From positions 1-44,560 of the forward strand of contig JAFQEY010000048.1 of assembly GCA_017398765.1 (NCBI GenBank): a stretch of 44,560 bases of DNA, written 5' to 3'. Source of the DNA: Akkermansia sp. (lineage in GTDB: Bacteria; Verrucomicrobiota; Verrucomicrobiia; Verrucomicrobiales; Akkermansiaceae). The notes below the pieces were generated by a model that was not told where the DNA came from, made no database searches, and saw only the letters and a program-made list of their open reading frames with translations. Below are positions 17,492 to 24,223 of this stretch, piece by piece; the stretch's first letter is position 1; every line of letters begins with the position of its first letter. The position numbers and the translations under genes are program-made.

Positions 17492-18136
17492 TTACCCAAG
17501 ATTCAGTTCGGTTTGCTTGGGTGACGGTGTTTCATCAGATACGTTTGAAAGCTGTTCCTGACGGGGTTCCGTTTGCGCCGGGGCTGCTGGTTCTGCAGCC
17601 TCACGGCTGTCCTGCTGGCGGATGGCATTCAGAACGGCGGTGATGATTTTCTGTCGGTCACTGCGGGTACTCCATACCAGCTGCAGAAAGTCATTGGGGT
17701 GGATGTTGCCATGCTCACGCAGGAACTGGCGGTCTTTCGCATCCGGGTACATGATACGCGGCTCCAGCGTGCCGAACAACTTGGCTTCTGCTTTACGAAT
17801 GATTCGCGGCAGATAGGCAATTTCCTGAAACTCATCCGTTTCCGGCGGCAGACTATCAGCTTTCACAGGTGCGGCGTTGCCGGAAATGCCACGCTGCGCC
17901 GTAAGAAAGAAGGAGCGGCGGGTAGCGGCTATCAGCAAAGCACTACTTGGACTTGGTTCTCCCAGAACTGCGTAGTCCTGAATAAAACCATGCAGCTCCC
18001 CCGGCTGCTGACCGATACTTGCCAGAAAATCACATTCCTCCGGCAGAAAAAAGCGATCAACGGGCGTTCTTGTATTCAGATGATAGCGCTCCGTTGCCTC
18101 GCGGAAAAGCTGCATGAATCGATCGTTCCACTCCAT
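17492..18136 (-). CDS. DUF5069-like protein, first gene of the RND operon
   Basis: A 214-residue soluble protein. The C-terminal half has what I read as a DUF5069 pattern: AYLPRIIRKAEAKLFGTLEP, then DRQFLREHGNIHPNDFLQLV and RQKIITAVLNAI. The N-terminal ~90 residues (EWNDRFMQLFREATERYHL; FLASIGQQPGELHGFIQDYA) form a second helical region. The last 35 residues are polar and disordered. The function of the family is unknown. The frame is open to 18199, but the ATG at 18136 has a promoter directly upstream and gives the cleaner N-terminus. The operon continues into the tail-anchored protein, adaptor and pump. Confidence 0.75.
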   Translation of the reverse strand: MEWNDRFMQLFREATERYHLNTRTPVDRFFLPEECDFLASIGQQPGELHGFIQDYAVLGEPSPSSALLIAATRRSFFLTAQRGISGNAAPVKADSLPPETDEFQEIAYLPRIIRKAEAKLFGTLEPRIMYPDAKDRQFLREHGNIHPNDFLQLVWSTRSDRQKIITAVLNAIRQQDSREAAEPAAPAQTEPRQEQLSNVSDETPSPKQTELNLG

Positions 18137-18143
18137 GGCTCTC

Positions 18144-18173
18144 AGTATACTCTGAATCGCACTTTTTACGCAA
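18144..18173 (-). promoter_or_regulatory. promoter of the RND operon, leaderless layout
   Basis: Minus strand TTGCGT (18168-18173), an 18-base spacer and TATACT (18144-18149), then 7 bases to the ATG at 18136. Confidence 0.6.
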
Positions 18174-18599
18174 GCAGAAAATCTGACAACATTTATCAAA
18201 AATTAAGTTTTTTTGAGACTGTAAATATTCTGCACACCTGACGGAGGACCGCAGCCAATCCCAGGCTGTGAGTTGGATAGCCGATAAAAAGGCGTTGATT
18301 GATAGCCACATGAGCCGGTTGTTTGGTTCAGAGACTGCCTATGGAGCATTCTGTTGCTCTACGTCCTGCACGCGAAGCACAGACGCTTCGCAGCTCCCCC
18401 TCTATTTTCCCCGACAACGCTGAGATGCAAGAGTAAATGGAAAAAAAGGCAATGCTGCACTTGATGATTTTCGGATAGGAAAAGTAGTGAGCCGCATGGT
18501 AGTTGCTTCAAAAAGGGAGTGTTTTTGGTGCAGCTTAAAACGTGCACTCGCCGTGCTTTTTGCACAATTCCGATCTATTTTTCAGCCAGAGGCATTACC
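18174..18599. other. gene-free stretch upstream of the RND operon
   Basis: No convincing gene was found on either strand. A 68-codon minus-strand frame (18359-18565) is rich in Cys, His and Leu and matches nothing known. A 7-bp inverted repeat GCGAAGC/GCTTCGC lies at 18372-18391, and a weak GCAC/GTGC hairpin with T5 lies near 18545-18562. Base composition is lower in GC than the flanks. This could be a decayed gene or a regulatory region. Confidence 0.5.
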
Positions 18600-18636
18600 G
18601 AAAAATCCCGCAAGTCTCTCAACTTGCGGGATTTTC
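18600..18636 (-). terminator. intrinsic terminator of tRNA-Ser
   Basis: A perfect 12-bp stem AATCCCGCAAGT/ACTTGCGGGATT (18604-18615 with 18622-18633) with a 6-base loop. It is flanked by A/T runs on both sides and lies directly after the tRNA on the minus strand. It could also work for + strand transcription. Confidence 0.88.
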
Positions 18637-18639
18637 TAG

Positions 18640-18727
18640 CGGACAGGGAGGGATTCGAACCCTCGGTACGGTTTTGCCGTACACACGATTTCCAATCGTG
18701 CTCTTTCGACCACTCAGACACCTGCCC
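18640..18727 (-). tRNA. tRNA-Ser (anticodon GGA)
   Basis: An 88-base class II tRNA. The acceptor arms GGGCAGG (5') and CCTGTCC (3') pair fully, with one G-U and discriminator G. The anticodon stem CACGA/TCGTG closes the loop TTGGAAA, giving GGA. The long variable arm TACGG/CCGTA is typical of serine tRNAs. The T-arm GAGGGTTCGAATCCCTC is intact. The 3' CCA is not encoded. Confidence 0.97.
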
Positions 18728-18765
18728 ATGGGCTTGTTGTCGCGGGGCGACTTGCTGCGCGGCTG

Positions 18766-18794
18766 AATATACGCTAATCATGACGAAAATGCAA
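18766..18794 (-). promoter_or_regulatory. tRNA-Ser promoter
   Basis: Minus strand TTGCAT (18789-18794), a 17-base spacer and TATATT (18766-18771), about 38 bases before the mature tRNA 5' end. Confidence 0.6.
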
Positions 18795-18953
18795 GCTTTA
18801 TTTTTGTTTTTTTTATAAAATTGTAAAAAAATGGGTAGGGTAAAGCTAAAGTTGCCCCCAATTACCTTAAAATAATCAATAAGGAAACCAGACTGCTCTG
18901 ACCGGATGGGAGCAGCGCGGCGTCTGATAGAGAGATGTTTTGTAAAATTGGTA

Positions 18954-18991
18954 AAAATTGCGGGAGCAGCCTGAGAATCGGCAGCTCCCGC
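18954..18991 (-). terminator. intrinsic terminator of fabI
   Basis: An 8-bp stem GCGGGAGC/GCTCCCGC (18960-18967 with 18984-18991), with inner CC/GG pairing. It is followed on the minus strand by AATTTTTACC. It lies 32 bases after the fabI stop. Confidence 0.88.
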
Positions 18992-19023
18992 GAGAATGTA
19001 GTGTCGGCTAATGGACTGCCGCT

Positions 19024-19818
19024 TTACATGCCCACTATTTCGTATCCTCCGTCCACGTAGATGACCTGACCGGTGACGGATGCTGCGCCGTCGCTGGCAA
19101 GGTAGGTGGCGGTGGCTCCAAGCTCCTCTAGTGTGCAGGAGCGCTGAAGCGGGCTCTTTTCTTCATATACTTTGAACATGCCGGTGAATCCGGAGACTCC
19201 GCGGGCTGCAAGGGTCTGCACGGGGCCGGCGGAGATGCAGTTGACGCGGATGGGGGCTTCGCGACGTCCGAGGTCGAATGCGAGGTATTTGCTGCAGGTT
19301 TCCAGTGCGCTCTTGGAGACTGCCATGAGGTTGTAGTTGGGTACTACTTTTTGGCTGGCATAGTAGGTGAGTGCTGTGATGGAGCCGCCGTTGGTCATGA
19401 GCGGTGCTACGCCGCGTGCCAGTGCGATGAGGGAGTAGGCCGAAATCTGGAGGGAGAGATTGAAGGCATCTCTCGGGATGTCTGAGAAGTGGCCTTCCAG
19501 CGTTCCCGGTGCTTTGGGGGCGAAGGCGATGGCGTGCAGCAGCATGTCTACGCGGTCTGTGTGCTGCGCTACGAAGGCGAAGAAGTCGGCGATGGATTGG
19601 TCATCGGAGACATCAAGAGAGCATACGGGGGTATCTTCTCCAAATGTTTCTTTCACCAGTTTGATTACTCCGTCCTTAAGGCGTTCTCCCTGGTAGTTGA
19701 AGATGAGTTTTGCGCCGGCTTCATGCCATGCTTTGGCGATACCGAATGCAATGGAGCGTTTATTGGCAACACCGGTGACGATGCCGATTTTTCCTTCGAG
19801 GGGTTTTGCAAGTGACAT
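19024..19818 (-). CDS. fabI: enoyl-[acyl-carrier-protein] reductase (NADH)
   Basis: FabI reduces trans-2-enoyl-ACP in the last step of each fatty-acid elongation cycle. The 264 residues fit the family. The FabI-specific nucleotide loop GIVTGVANKRSIAFGIA is at about 12-28. The active-site pattern Tyr-x6-Lys is seen in TYYASQKVVPNYNLMAVSKSALE (Tyr of PNYN and Lys of VSKSA). The end reads TGQVIYVDGGYEIVGM, as in other FabI proteins. This is the triclosan target class; resistance cannot be judged here. It follows the YbjN-like gene by 37 bases and is closed by a terminator. Confidence 0.96.
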   Translation of the reverse strand: MSLAKPLEGKIGIVTGVANKRSIAFGIAKAWHEAGAKLIFNYQGERLKDGVIKLVKETFGEDTPVCSLDVSDDQSIADFFAFVAQHTDRVDMLLHAIAFAPKAPGTLEGHFSDIPRDAFNLSLQISAYSLIALARGVAPLMTNGGSITALTYYASQKVVPNYNLMAVSKSALETCSKYLAFDLGRREAPIRVNCISAGPVQTLAARGVSGFTGMFKVYEEKSPLQRSCTLEELGATATYLASDGAASVTGQVIYVDGGYEIVGM

Positions 19819-19855
19819 ATATATTTGGTGTGATTGTGTTTGTTGAATAGGGGAA

Positions 19856-20308
19856 TCAGAAGTAAAATTCTTCCGTGATGATACGGGCGTAGGTGTGCGC
19901 CATGCTCACGCCTTGTTCCTCCATGCGGCGTATGCGGTTGAGAATTTCTTCATCTGATATGTTGAGGTCATCTACCACGAATTTGAGGCGGTAGTATACA
20001 AAGCCGTGTTCCATGTCCAGCAGGAGTTGTCCTTCCGGTAAGTTGGCGTTAAGTGTGAGAAGCAGCATGGAAACTTCCTGCCGCTGTTCCTCCGGAATGC
20101 GTACGGCAAAGTTGATGTCGAATACCAGGCTGCATGGTTCTTTCAATTCTGTGAACATGAACGTGCAGGGGTAGCCGTCGTAACCGGATGGCAGGTAGGC
20201 AAGTCCGATTTTTTCGCTTTGCTTGCCCATGGTAACCCACTGGTAATCCTCACCGTGGCTAATGAGATACCGGCGAACTTGAGCCAGAAGATTTGGTTGG
20301 TTTGGCAT
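19856..20308 (-). CDS. YbjN-domain protein
   Basis: A 150-residue cytoplasmic protein with the pattern of the YbjN (sensory transduction regulator-like) family. It has an alternating strand and helix layout, the segment SMLLLTLNANLPEGQLLLDMEHGFVYYRLKF split by a short turn, and a C-terminal helix (EILNRIRRMEEQGVSMAHTYARI). Related folds resemble type III secretion chaperones; the function is unknown. It has its own promoter with a ~57-base leader and precedes fabI, with which it is probably cotranscribed. Confidence 0.75.
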   Translation of the reverse strand: MPNQPNLLAQVRRYLISHGEDYQWVTMGKQSEKIGLAYLPSGYDGYPCTFMFTELKEPCSLVFDINFAVRIPEEQRQEVSMLLLTLNANLPEGQLLLDMEHGFVYYRLKFVVDDLNISDEEILNRIRRMEEQGVSMAHTYARIITEEFYF

Positions 20309-20365
20309 GGTGGAAAGTGTGTGAAAGGATGCTGTGCGGTGTATTTCCCGCTCATTTCGCTAGTT

Positions 20366-20394
20366 ATAGTACACTCAAGTTTGGTTGGAGTCAA
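20366..20394 (-). promoter_or_regulatory. promoter of the YbjN-fabI unit
   Basis: Minus strand TTGACT (20389-20394), a 17-base spacer and TACTAT (20366-20371), 57 bases before the ATG at 20308. The leader contains no obvious hairpin. Confidence 0.6.
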
Positions 20395-20435
20395 GCTAGA
20401 ATTGGCGGGATTGGAGCGGAGCCGGGCTGAAAATG

Positions 20436-20915
20436 TTATTTGCTATGGCTGCGAATGAGGCTGCGGGTGAGTTTTTCGTTTACACGGTAGCAGATTTCGA
20501 GTTCTTCTTTGGTGATTTCTGCAGAGTGGTTGTCGAGCTGGCGTTCCAGTGCGGAGAATCCGACATCGAAGAGTTCCTGGCCTTTGGCCGAGAGGCGGAT
20601 GCAAATGGCTCTGCGGTCATCCGGGTTTTGGGTGCGTTCAAAGACTCCTTTGCCGACCATTGTTTCCACGAGCAGAGAGGTGGCCGGAACGGTCATTTGC
20701 AGTTCCTGTGCCAGTGTTTTCAATGCAACGCCCTGGGGGGATTTGCTCATGAGCATTTTGAGCCTTGCAATGGAGGAGGCTTGGCGGATGGTGAGTCCCA
20801 TGAGCTTTTTGATGTGGGAGGATGAGGTGAGTTTGAGGCTCTCTCGGCGGATGTCATCCAGAGTGTATAGCAGTTCTAAGAGGACGATGTGTGGAATGGT
20901 AGAAATCTTATTCAT
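20436..20915 (-). CDS. MarR-family transcriptional regulator
   Basis: A 159-residue winged-helix regulator. The DNA-binding core runs from about 50 to 115, with the recognition helix region ELQMTVPATSLLVETMVGKG and the wing signature NPDDRRAICIRLSAKG. The frame extends to an ATG at 20933, but that ATG overlaps a perfect TATAAT (20925-20930), so the ATG at 20915 is preferred. It is divergent from the flavin oxidoreductase gene, whose promoter contains a palindrome. It probably represses that gene, and perhaps itself, until a ligand or oxidant releases it; the signal is unknown. Confidence 0.92.
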   Translation of the reverse strand: MNKISTIPHIVLLELLYTLDDIRRESLKLTSSSHIKKLMGLTIRQASSIARLKMLMSKSPQGVALKTLAQELQMTVPATSLLVETMVGKGVFERTQNPDDRRAICIRLSAKGQELFDVGFSALERQLDNHSAEITKEELEICYRVNEKLTRSLIRSHSK

Positions 20916-20924
20916 GCTGGAATT

Positions 20925-20952
20925 ATTATACATTTTAAATAGTTATTGTCCA
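20925..20952 (-). promoter_or_regulatory. promoter of the marR-type gene, leaderless layout
   Basis: Minus strand TGGACA (20947-20952), a 16-base spacer and TATAAT (20925-20930), then 9 bases to the ATG at 20915. The -10 overlaps the alternative start at 20933, which argues against that start. Confidence 0.65.
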
Positions 20953-21015
20953 GTCTAAAAAATTATGTTACCCAATTAATTATTGTTTAGGGGGGTAATC
21001 AGTTATTCTAACTCA

Positions 21016-21044
21016 TTGCAAACAATGGGCAGATTGTTTATATT
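21016..21044 (+). promoter_or_regulatory. promoter of the OYE-family gene, leaderless layout
   Basis: TTGCAA (21016-21021), a 17-base spacer and TATATT (21039-21044), then 6 bases to the ATG at 21051. The transcript would begin at or next to the start codon. Confidence 0.65.
21020..21039. promoter_or_regulatory. candidate MarR operator palindrome
   Basis: A perfect inverted repeat AAACAAT-6-ATTGTTT fills the spacer between the -35 and -10 of the OYE promoter. A second ATTGTTT half-site lies at 20982-20988 in the same intergenic region. Size and placement suit a MarR dimer blocking RNA polymerase. Confidence 0.55.
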
Positions 21045-21050
21045 GCGCGT

Positions 21051-22154
21051 ATGAGTAAAACGACTGCACTTAGTGTTCGAGAGGTTGAGGCCTTGTTTCA
21101 ACCTTTTTTTGGGAGAAAATTAGCTTTGGCGACTCGCGTGGTGATGGCGCCGATGAATCGGAATCTGGCTTTGGAGGGTGTCCCTGTGCCGGAGATGGCT
21201 GCGTATTATCGGCGCAGGGCGGAGCGGCAGGTAGGGTTGATTATATCAGAGGCTGCAACGATTGATGATGAGGCTGCAGCGGATGATTCCGGTATGCCGC
21301 ATTTTTACGGCGGCGCGGCGTTGCGGGAGTGGAAGCGGATTTGCCGTGCTGTGCATTCTACGGATTGTAAGATTGTGCCGCAGCTTTGTCACGTGGGGAT
21401 GTTGAGGGTGCCGGGGGTGGGTATTGCGCCTCCTGTTGGTCCGTCCGGCATCAATCCGCTGACGTTGGAGAAGTGTGCAGAGGAGATGAGTCAGGCCCGT
21501 ATGGCAGAGGTCTGTGCTTCGTTTGGTCGCGCTGCGGCACTTGCCAGGCAACTGGGGTTTGATGGGGTGGAGCTGCAGGGTGGGCATGGGTATCTCATAG
21601 ACCAGTTTCTGTGGAAGGAGACTAACCGCCGCAAGGATATATATGGGGGGGATTTAGTGGGGCGAACTCGATTTGCCTGCGATGTGCTGCACGCTGTCAG
21701 AAAGGCTGTAGGGCGAGATTTCCCGATTATTTTTCGCTTTTCGCAATGGAAGGTGGGGCATCCTGAGGCACGGTTGGCGGAGTCGCCTCATGAGCTGAAG
21801 GAAATGCTGGAGTGTCTGTGTGCGGCGGGTGTGGATGTATTTGATTGTTCGGAGCGTCGGCATGCGGCTCCGGCTTTTCCGGGGAGTGCGCTGTCTCTGG
21901 CCTCCTGGGTTCGTTTGCTGAGTGGGTGCCCTGTTATCAGCGGAGGTGCTGTGGGGGGTGAGCCATCTATGCCCGGGCTGCATGAACCGGGGACCCTGCG
22001 CCGGCTTTTACAAATGCTGCAAGGCGGTGAGGTTGATTTGGTTGCGGTTGGGCGTTCTTTGCTGGCAGATGCTGAGTGGGCGGAAAAGGTGCGCCTGGCA
22101 CGGGAAGCGGAGATTATACCTTTTTCTCTGCACTCCCTTTCGCGTTTGTTCTGA
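21051..22154 (+). CDS. Old Yellow Enzyme-family NADH:flavin oxidoreductase
   Basis: A 367-residue FMN enzyme of the OYE family, fitting the usual length. It forms a TIM barrel with VVMAPMNRNLA near the N-terminus, IVPQLCHVGML, the family hallmark GHGYLIDQFLWKETNRRKD and GGDLVGRTRFACDVLHAVRKAVG. Towards the end come PVISGGAV and VDLVAVGRSLLAD, which bind the FMN phosphate. Such enzymes reduce activated alkenes, often electrophilic toxins, with NAD(P)H. No 4Fe-4S domain is present, unlike the larger 2,4-dienoyl-CoA reductases. The divergent MarR gene is the likely regulator. Its stop directly abuts that of the convergent MerR gene. Confidence 0.92.
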   Translation: MSKTTALSVREVEALFQPFFGRKLALATRVVMAPMNRNLALEGVPVPEMAAYYRRRAERQVGLIISEAATIDDEAAADDSGMPHFYGGAALREWKRICRAVHSTDCKIVPQLCHVGMLRVPGVGIAPPVGPSGINPLTLEKCAEEMSQARMAEVCASFGRAAALARQLGFDGVELQGGHGYLIDQFLWKETNRRKDIYGGDLVGRTRFACDVLHAVRKAVGRDFPIIFRFSQWKVGHPEARLAESPHELKEMLECLCAAGVDVFDCSERRHAAPAFPGSALSLASWVRLLSGCPVISGGAVGGEPSMPGLHEPGTLRRLLQMLQGGEVDLVAVGRSLLADAEWAEKVRLAREAEIIPFSLHSLSRLF

Positions 22155-22655
22155 TTATGGGCAGTTGTTTTCCGGCTCCGTATCCGGCAGGGCGGGTTCC
22201 AGTTTTCCCTGGCTGTCTTTCATGAAAGGGAAGTTGACGATGCCGGAAAGGGTAATGAAGGGAAATACCTCATCCGGGTTTTTCCCTTCACTGGCGGCTT
22301 GTGCCGCGCGTTTGGTGCCGTTCAGAAAGAAGTCTACCAGATCCATGCCGCGTTGGATGTCCTGCATCTTTTCCTCCAGCTGGCGGCGGGCTTCCTGAAT
22401 CATTTCCACTCTGCTGTCCAGAGAGATTGCTCCCCGTACAGTTTCATCAAAGAAGATTTTTATCTGGGGGAGGGTCATTCCGGCTTGTTTCAGGCAGAGT
22501 ACTCCGAGCAGACAACCGAGACTGGCTTCTCCGTACATGCGGCGGCCTGAGTCGGTGCGTTCTACGTGGCGCAGTAGCCCCTCTTTTTCATAAAAGCGAA
22601 GGGTGTGGATGGAAAGACCTGTTTTGCGAGCTAATGCCGAGATGCTGTACTTCAT
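22155..22655 (-). CDS. MerR-family transcriptional regulator
   Basis: A 166-residue regulator with the MerR N-terminal winged helix (YSISALARKTGLSIHTLRFYEKEGLL), then a dimerisation coiled coil (about 80-110). There is no cluster of Cys in the metal-binding loop, so it is more like the drug- or redox-sensing or YhdM-type MerR proteins than a mercury or copper sensor. The C-terminal ~50 residues are Pro- and Glu-rich. It ends exactly where the OYE gene ends on the other strand (no gap). The target genes are unknown. Confidence 0.9.
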   Translation of the reverse strand: MKYSISALARKTGLSIHTLRFYEKEGLLRHVERTDSGRRMYGEASLGCLLGVLCLKQAGMTLPQIKIFFDETVRGAISLDSRVEMIQEARRQLEEKMQDIQRGMDLVDFFLNGTKRAAQAASEGKNPDEVFPFITLSGIVNFPFMKDSQGKLEPALPDTEPENNCP

Positions 22656-22692
22656 GACGATATATGAGTAAAAGCAGGGTGCAGACAGCTTT

Positions 22693-22722
22693 ATATTAGC
22701 ATGAAATTTGTAGTTAGGTCAA
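22693..22722 (-). promoter_or_regulatory. promoter of the merR-type gene
   Basis: Minus strand TTGACC (22717-22722), an 18-base spacer and TAATAT (22693-22698). ATTAGC and GCTAAT arms (about 22723-22729 and 22695-22700) flank the core and could belong to an autoregulatory site. Confidence 0.5.
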
Positions 22723-22771
22723 GCTAATTATGGCAGTTTTCAAGGAGAAATTACAGAGAATTCATCAAAAA

Positions 22772-24223
22772 TCAAAGGACGGGGGAGAGGAGGCGGCAAA
22801 GACGGGAAGAAAGTCGGGTGAGCAATGGGGTGCTGTACCAGATTTGAGGATGGAGCGGCTGAGCCTGTGTCATGTCGCGGAGCAGGAGTTGTTCTACTCT
22901 TGCTGTCATTTCTGAGTCTTCTATGAGCAGGGTCAGTTCAAAGTTGAGTCTCAGAGAGCGTTCATCCAGATTGGCTGTCCCGATGCAGCAGGTGGCATCA
23001 TCTGCCAGGGCAATTTTTTCATGCAGGAAGCCCGGAGTGTAGGCCAGGATTTGAATATTGGTGGAAGCGATATCGGGCAGGTAGCTCAGCAGGGCCAGAT
23101 TAGCCATGGTGCTGTCTCCTTTTTGCGGCACAAGTATGCGGACTTGTACTCCGCGCAGAGAGGCAGCCGCGAGGGCGGCGTACACGGCTTGATCCGGTAC
23201 GAAATAGGGGCTGGCAAGCCACAATCTCTTGCGTGCTCGAGAGACTATTTCCAGCAGCAGGAGCTGCCAGTTGTTCAATGGGGTATCATCCGGTCCGGAG
23301 GGAATCAGTTGGCATTGGGTTTCACCGGCATCCGCTTGCTCTTGCGCCAGGTGGCTGATGTTTTGTCCCGTGGCGCGCTGCCAATCCTCGGCAAATGAGA
23401 GCAGGCATTGTGCAACGATCGGCCCCTGCAGTTTGACAAAGGTATCCCGCCAATATGTTTGGCCGGGAAGTTGCACATATTCCAGTCCCACATTGAGGCT
23501 GCCGAGGTAGGCGATGGTGCTGTCAATGATGACCAGTTTGCGGTGATTGCGGTAGTTGATTCGCAGGAAGGAGCTCCACCAGAAGCGGCGTCCGTTGAAA
23601 GAGGCTATCCTGACTCCGGCTGAGCGGAGTGCTCTCAGATAGCCTCTCGGTAGTTTGTGTGAGCCGATTTCGTCATATATTATCCGGACGGAGATTCCTT
23701 CACGTGCTTTTTCTTCCAGTAATTTTCGGAAGTTGATACCCACTACATCATTGCGGATGATGAAGAATTCGATGAGGATAGAAGTTTTGGCGTTGCGGAT
23801 AGCTTCGGTAAGTTCGGCGTAGGTATCACGACCATCCTGTAGCAGGATTACCCGGTTTCCGGTGCATGGGGGTATTCCCGTGGTGTGGGTAAGTGTGCGG
23901 CCTGTGCTTTCCGGCAGGGGGTGTACCAGTTTTCCCCTGATTCCTTTCAGCATGGCTGAGACTGCATTGGCCGGCAGTCTTTCCTCTGTGTGGCGGCGGA
24001 TGCGTTCTGCCCCAAGTGCCAGATACAGGGGGATGGTGATGAGGGGCAGTAGATTGAGCCCCAGCAGCCATGCTATGGTTCCCTGCGGAGAGTGTTTTCT
24101 CATGAGCGCGTGCAGAGAAAAGCCAATGCCAAGCAGGTGGGTGAGCAGCACTAGCCACGCTGCGAGGGTGGTCTGATAGTTGCTCAGGATGGCCGTGTCT
24201 GTGCAATGGGGGCAGGGGGTCAT
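22772..24223 (-). CDS. cardiolipin synthase-like phospholipase D protein
   Basis: A 483-residue membrane enzyme. Two N-terminal helices (about 18-40 and 46-68) precede two phospholipase D domains with the HKD motifs NHRKLVIIDSTIAYLGSLN (His about 227) and LHEKIALADDATCCIGTAN (His about 401). ClsA-type enzymes condense two phosphatidylglycerols to cardiolipin, and length and layout match. The ATG at 24223 overlaps the stop of the AsmA-like gene (ATGA), so the two are coupled; a longer frame to 24310 lies inside that gene. The last gene of the nusA cluster by position. No clear terminator follows. Confidence 0.92.
   Translation of the reverse strand: MTPCPHCTDTAILSNYQTTLAAWLVLLTHLLGIGFSLHALMRKHSPQGTIAWLLGLNLLPLITIPLYLALGAERIRRHTEERLPANAVSAMLKGIRGKLVHPLPESTGRTLTHTTGIPPCTGNRVILLQDGRDTYAELTEAIRNAKTSILIEFFIIRNDVVGINFRKLLEEKAREGISVRIIYDEIGSHKLPRGYLRALRSAGVRIASFNGRRFWWSSFLRINYRNHRKLVIIDSTIAYLGSLNVGLEYVQLPGQTYWRDTFVKLQGPIVAQCLLSFAEDWQRATGQNISHLAQEQADAGETQCQLIPSGPDDTPLNNWQLLLLEIVSRARKRLWLASPYFVPDQAVYAALAAASLRGVQVRILVPQKGDSTMANLALLSYLPDIASTNIQILAYTPGFLHEKIALADDATCCIGTANLDERSLRLNFELTLLIEDSEMTARVEQLLLRDMTQAQPLHPQIWYSTPLLTRLSSRLCRLLSPVL

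Noticed and set aside
10834..18200. Outer-membrane TolC/OprM partner in the RND operon
   Set aside because: All frames in the operon are assigned and none has the TolC pattern; the partner must be encoded elsewhere.
18359..18565. 68-codon minus-strand frame upstream of the RND operon
   Set aside because: Short, Cys/His/Leu-rich, without promoter or recognisable domain; treated as non-coding.
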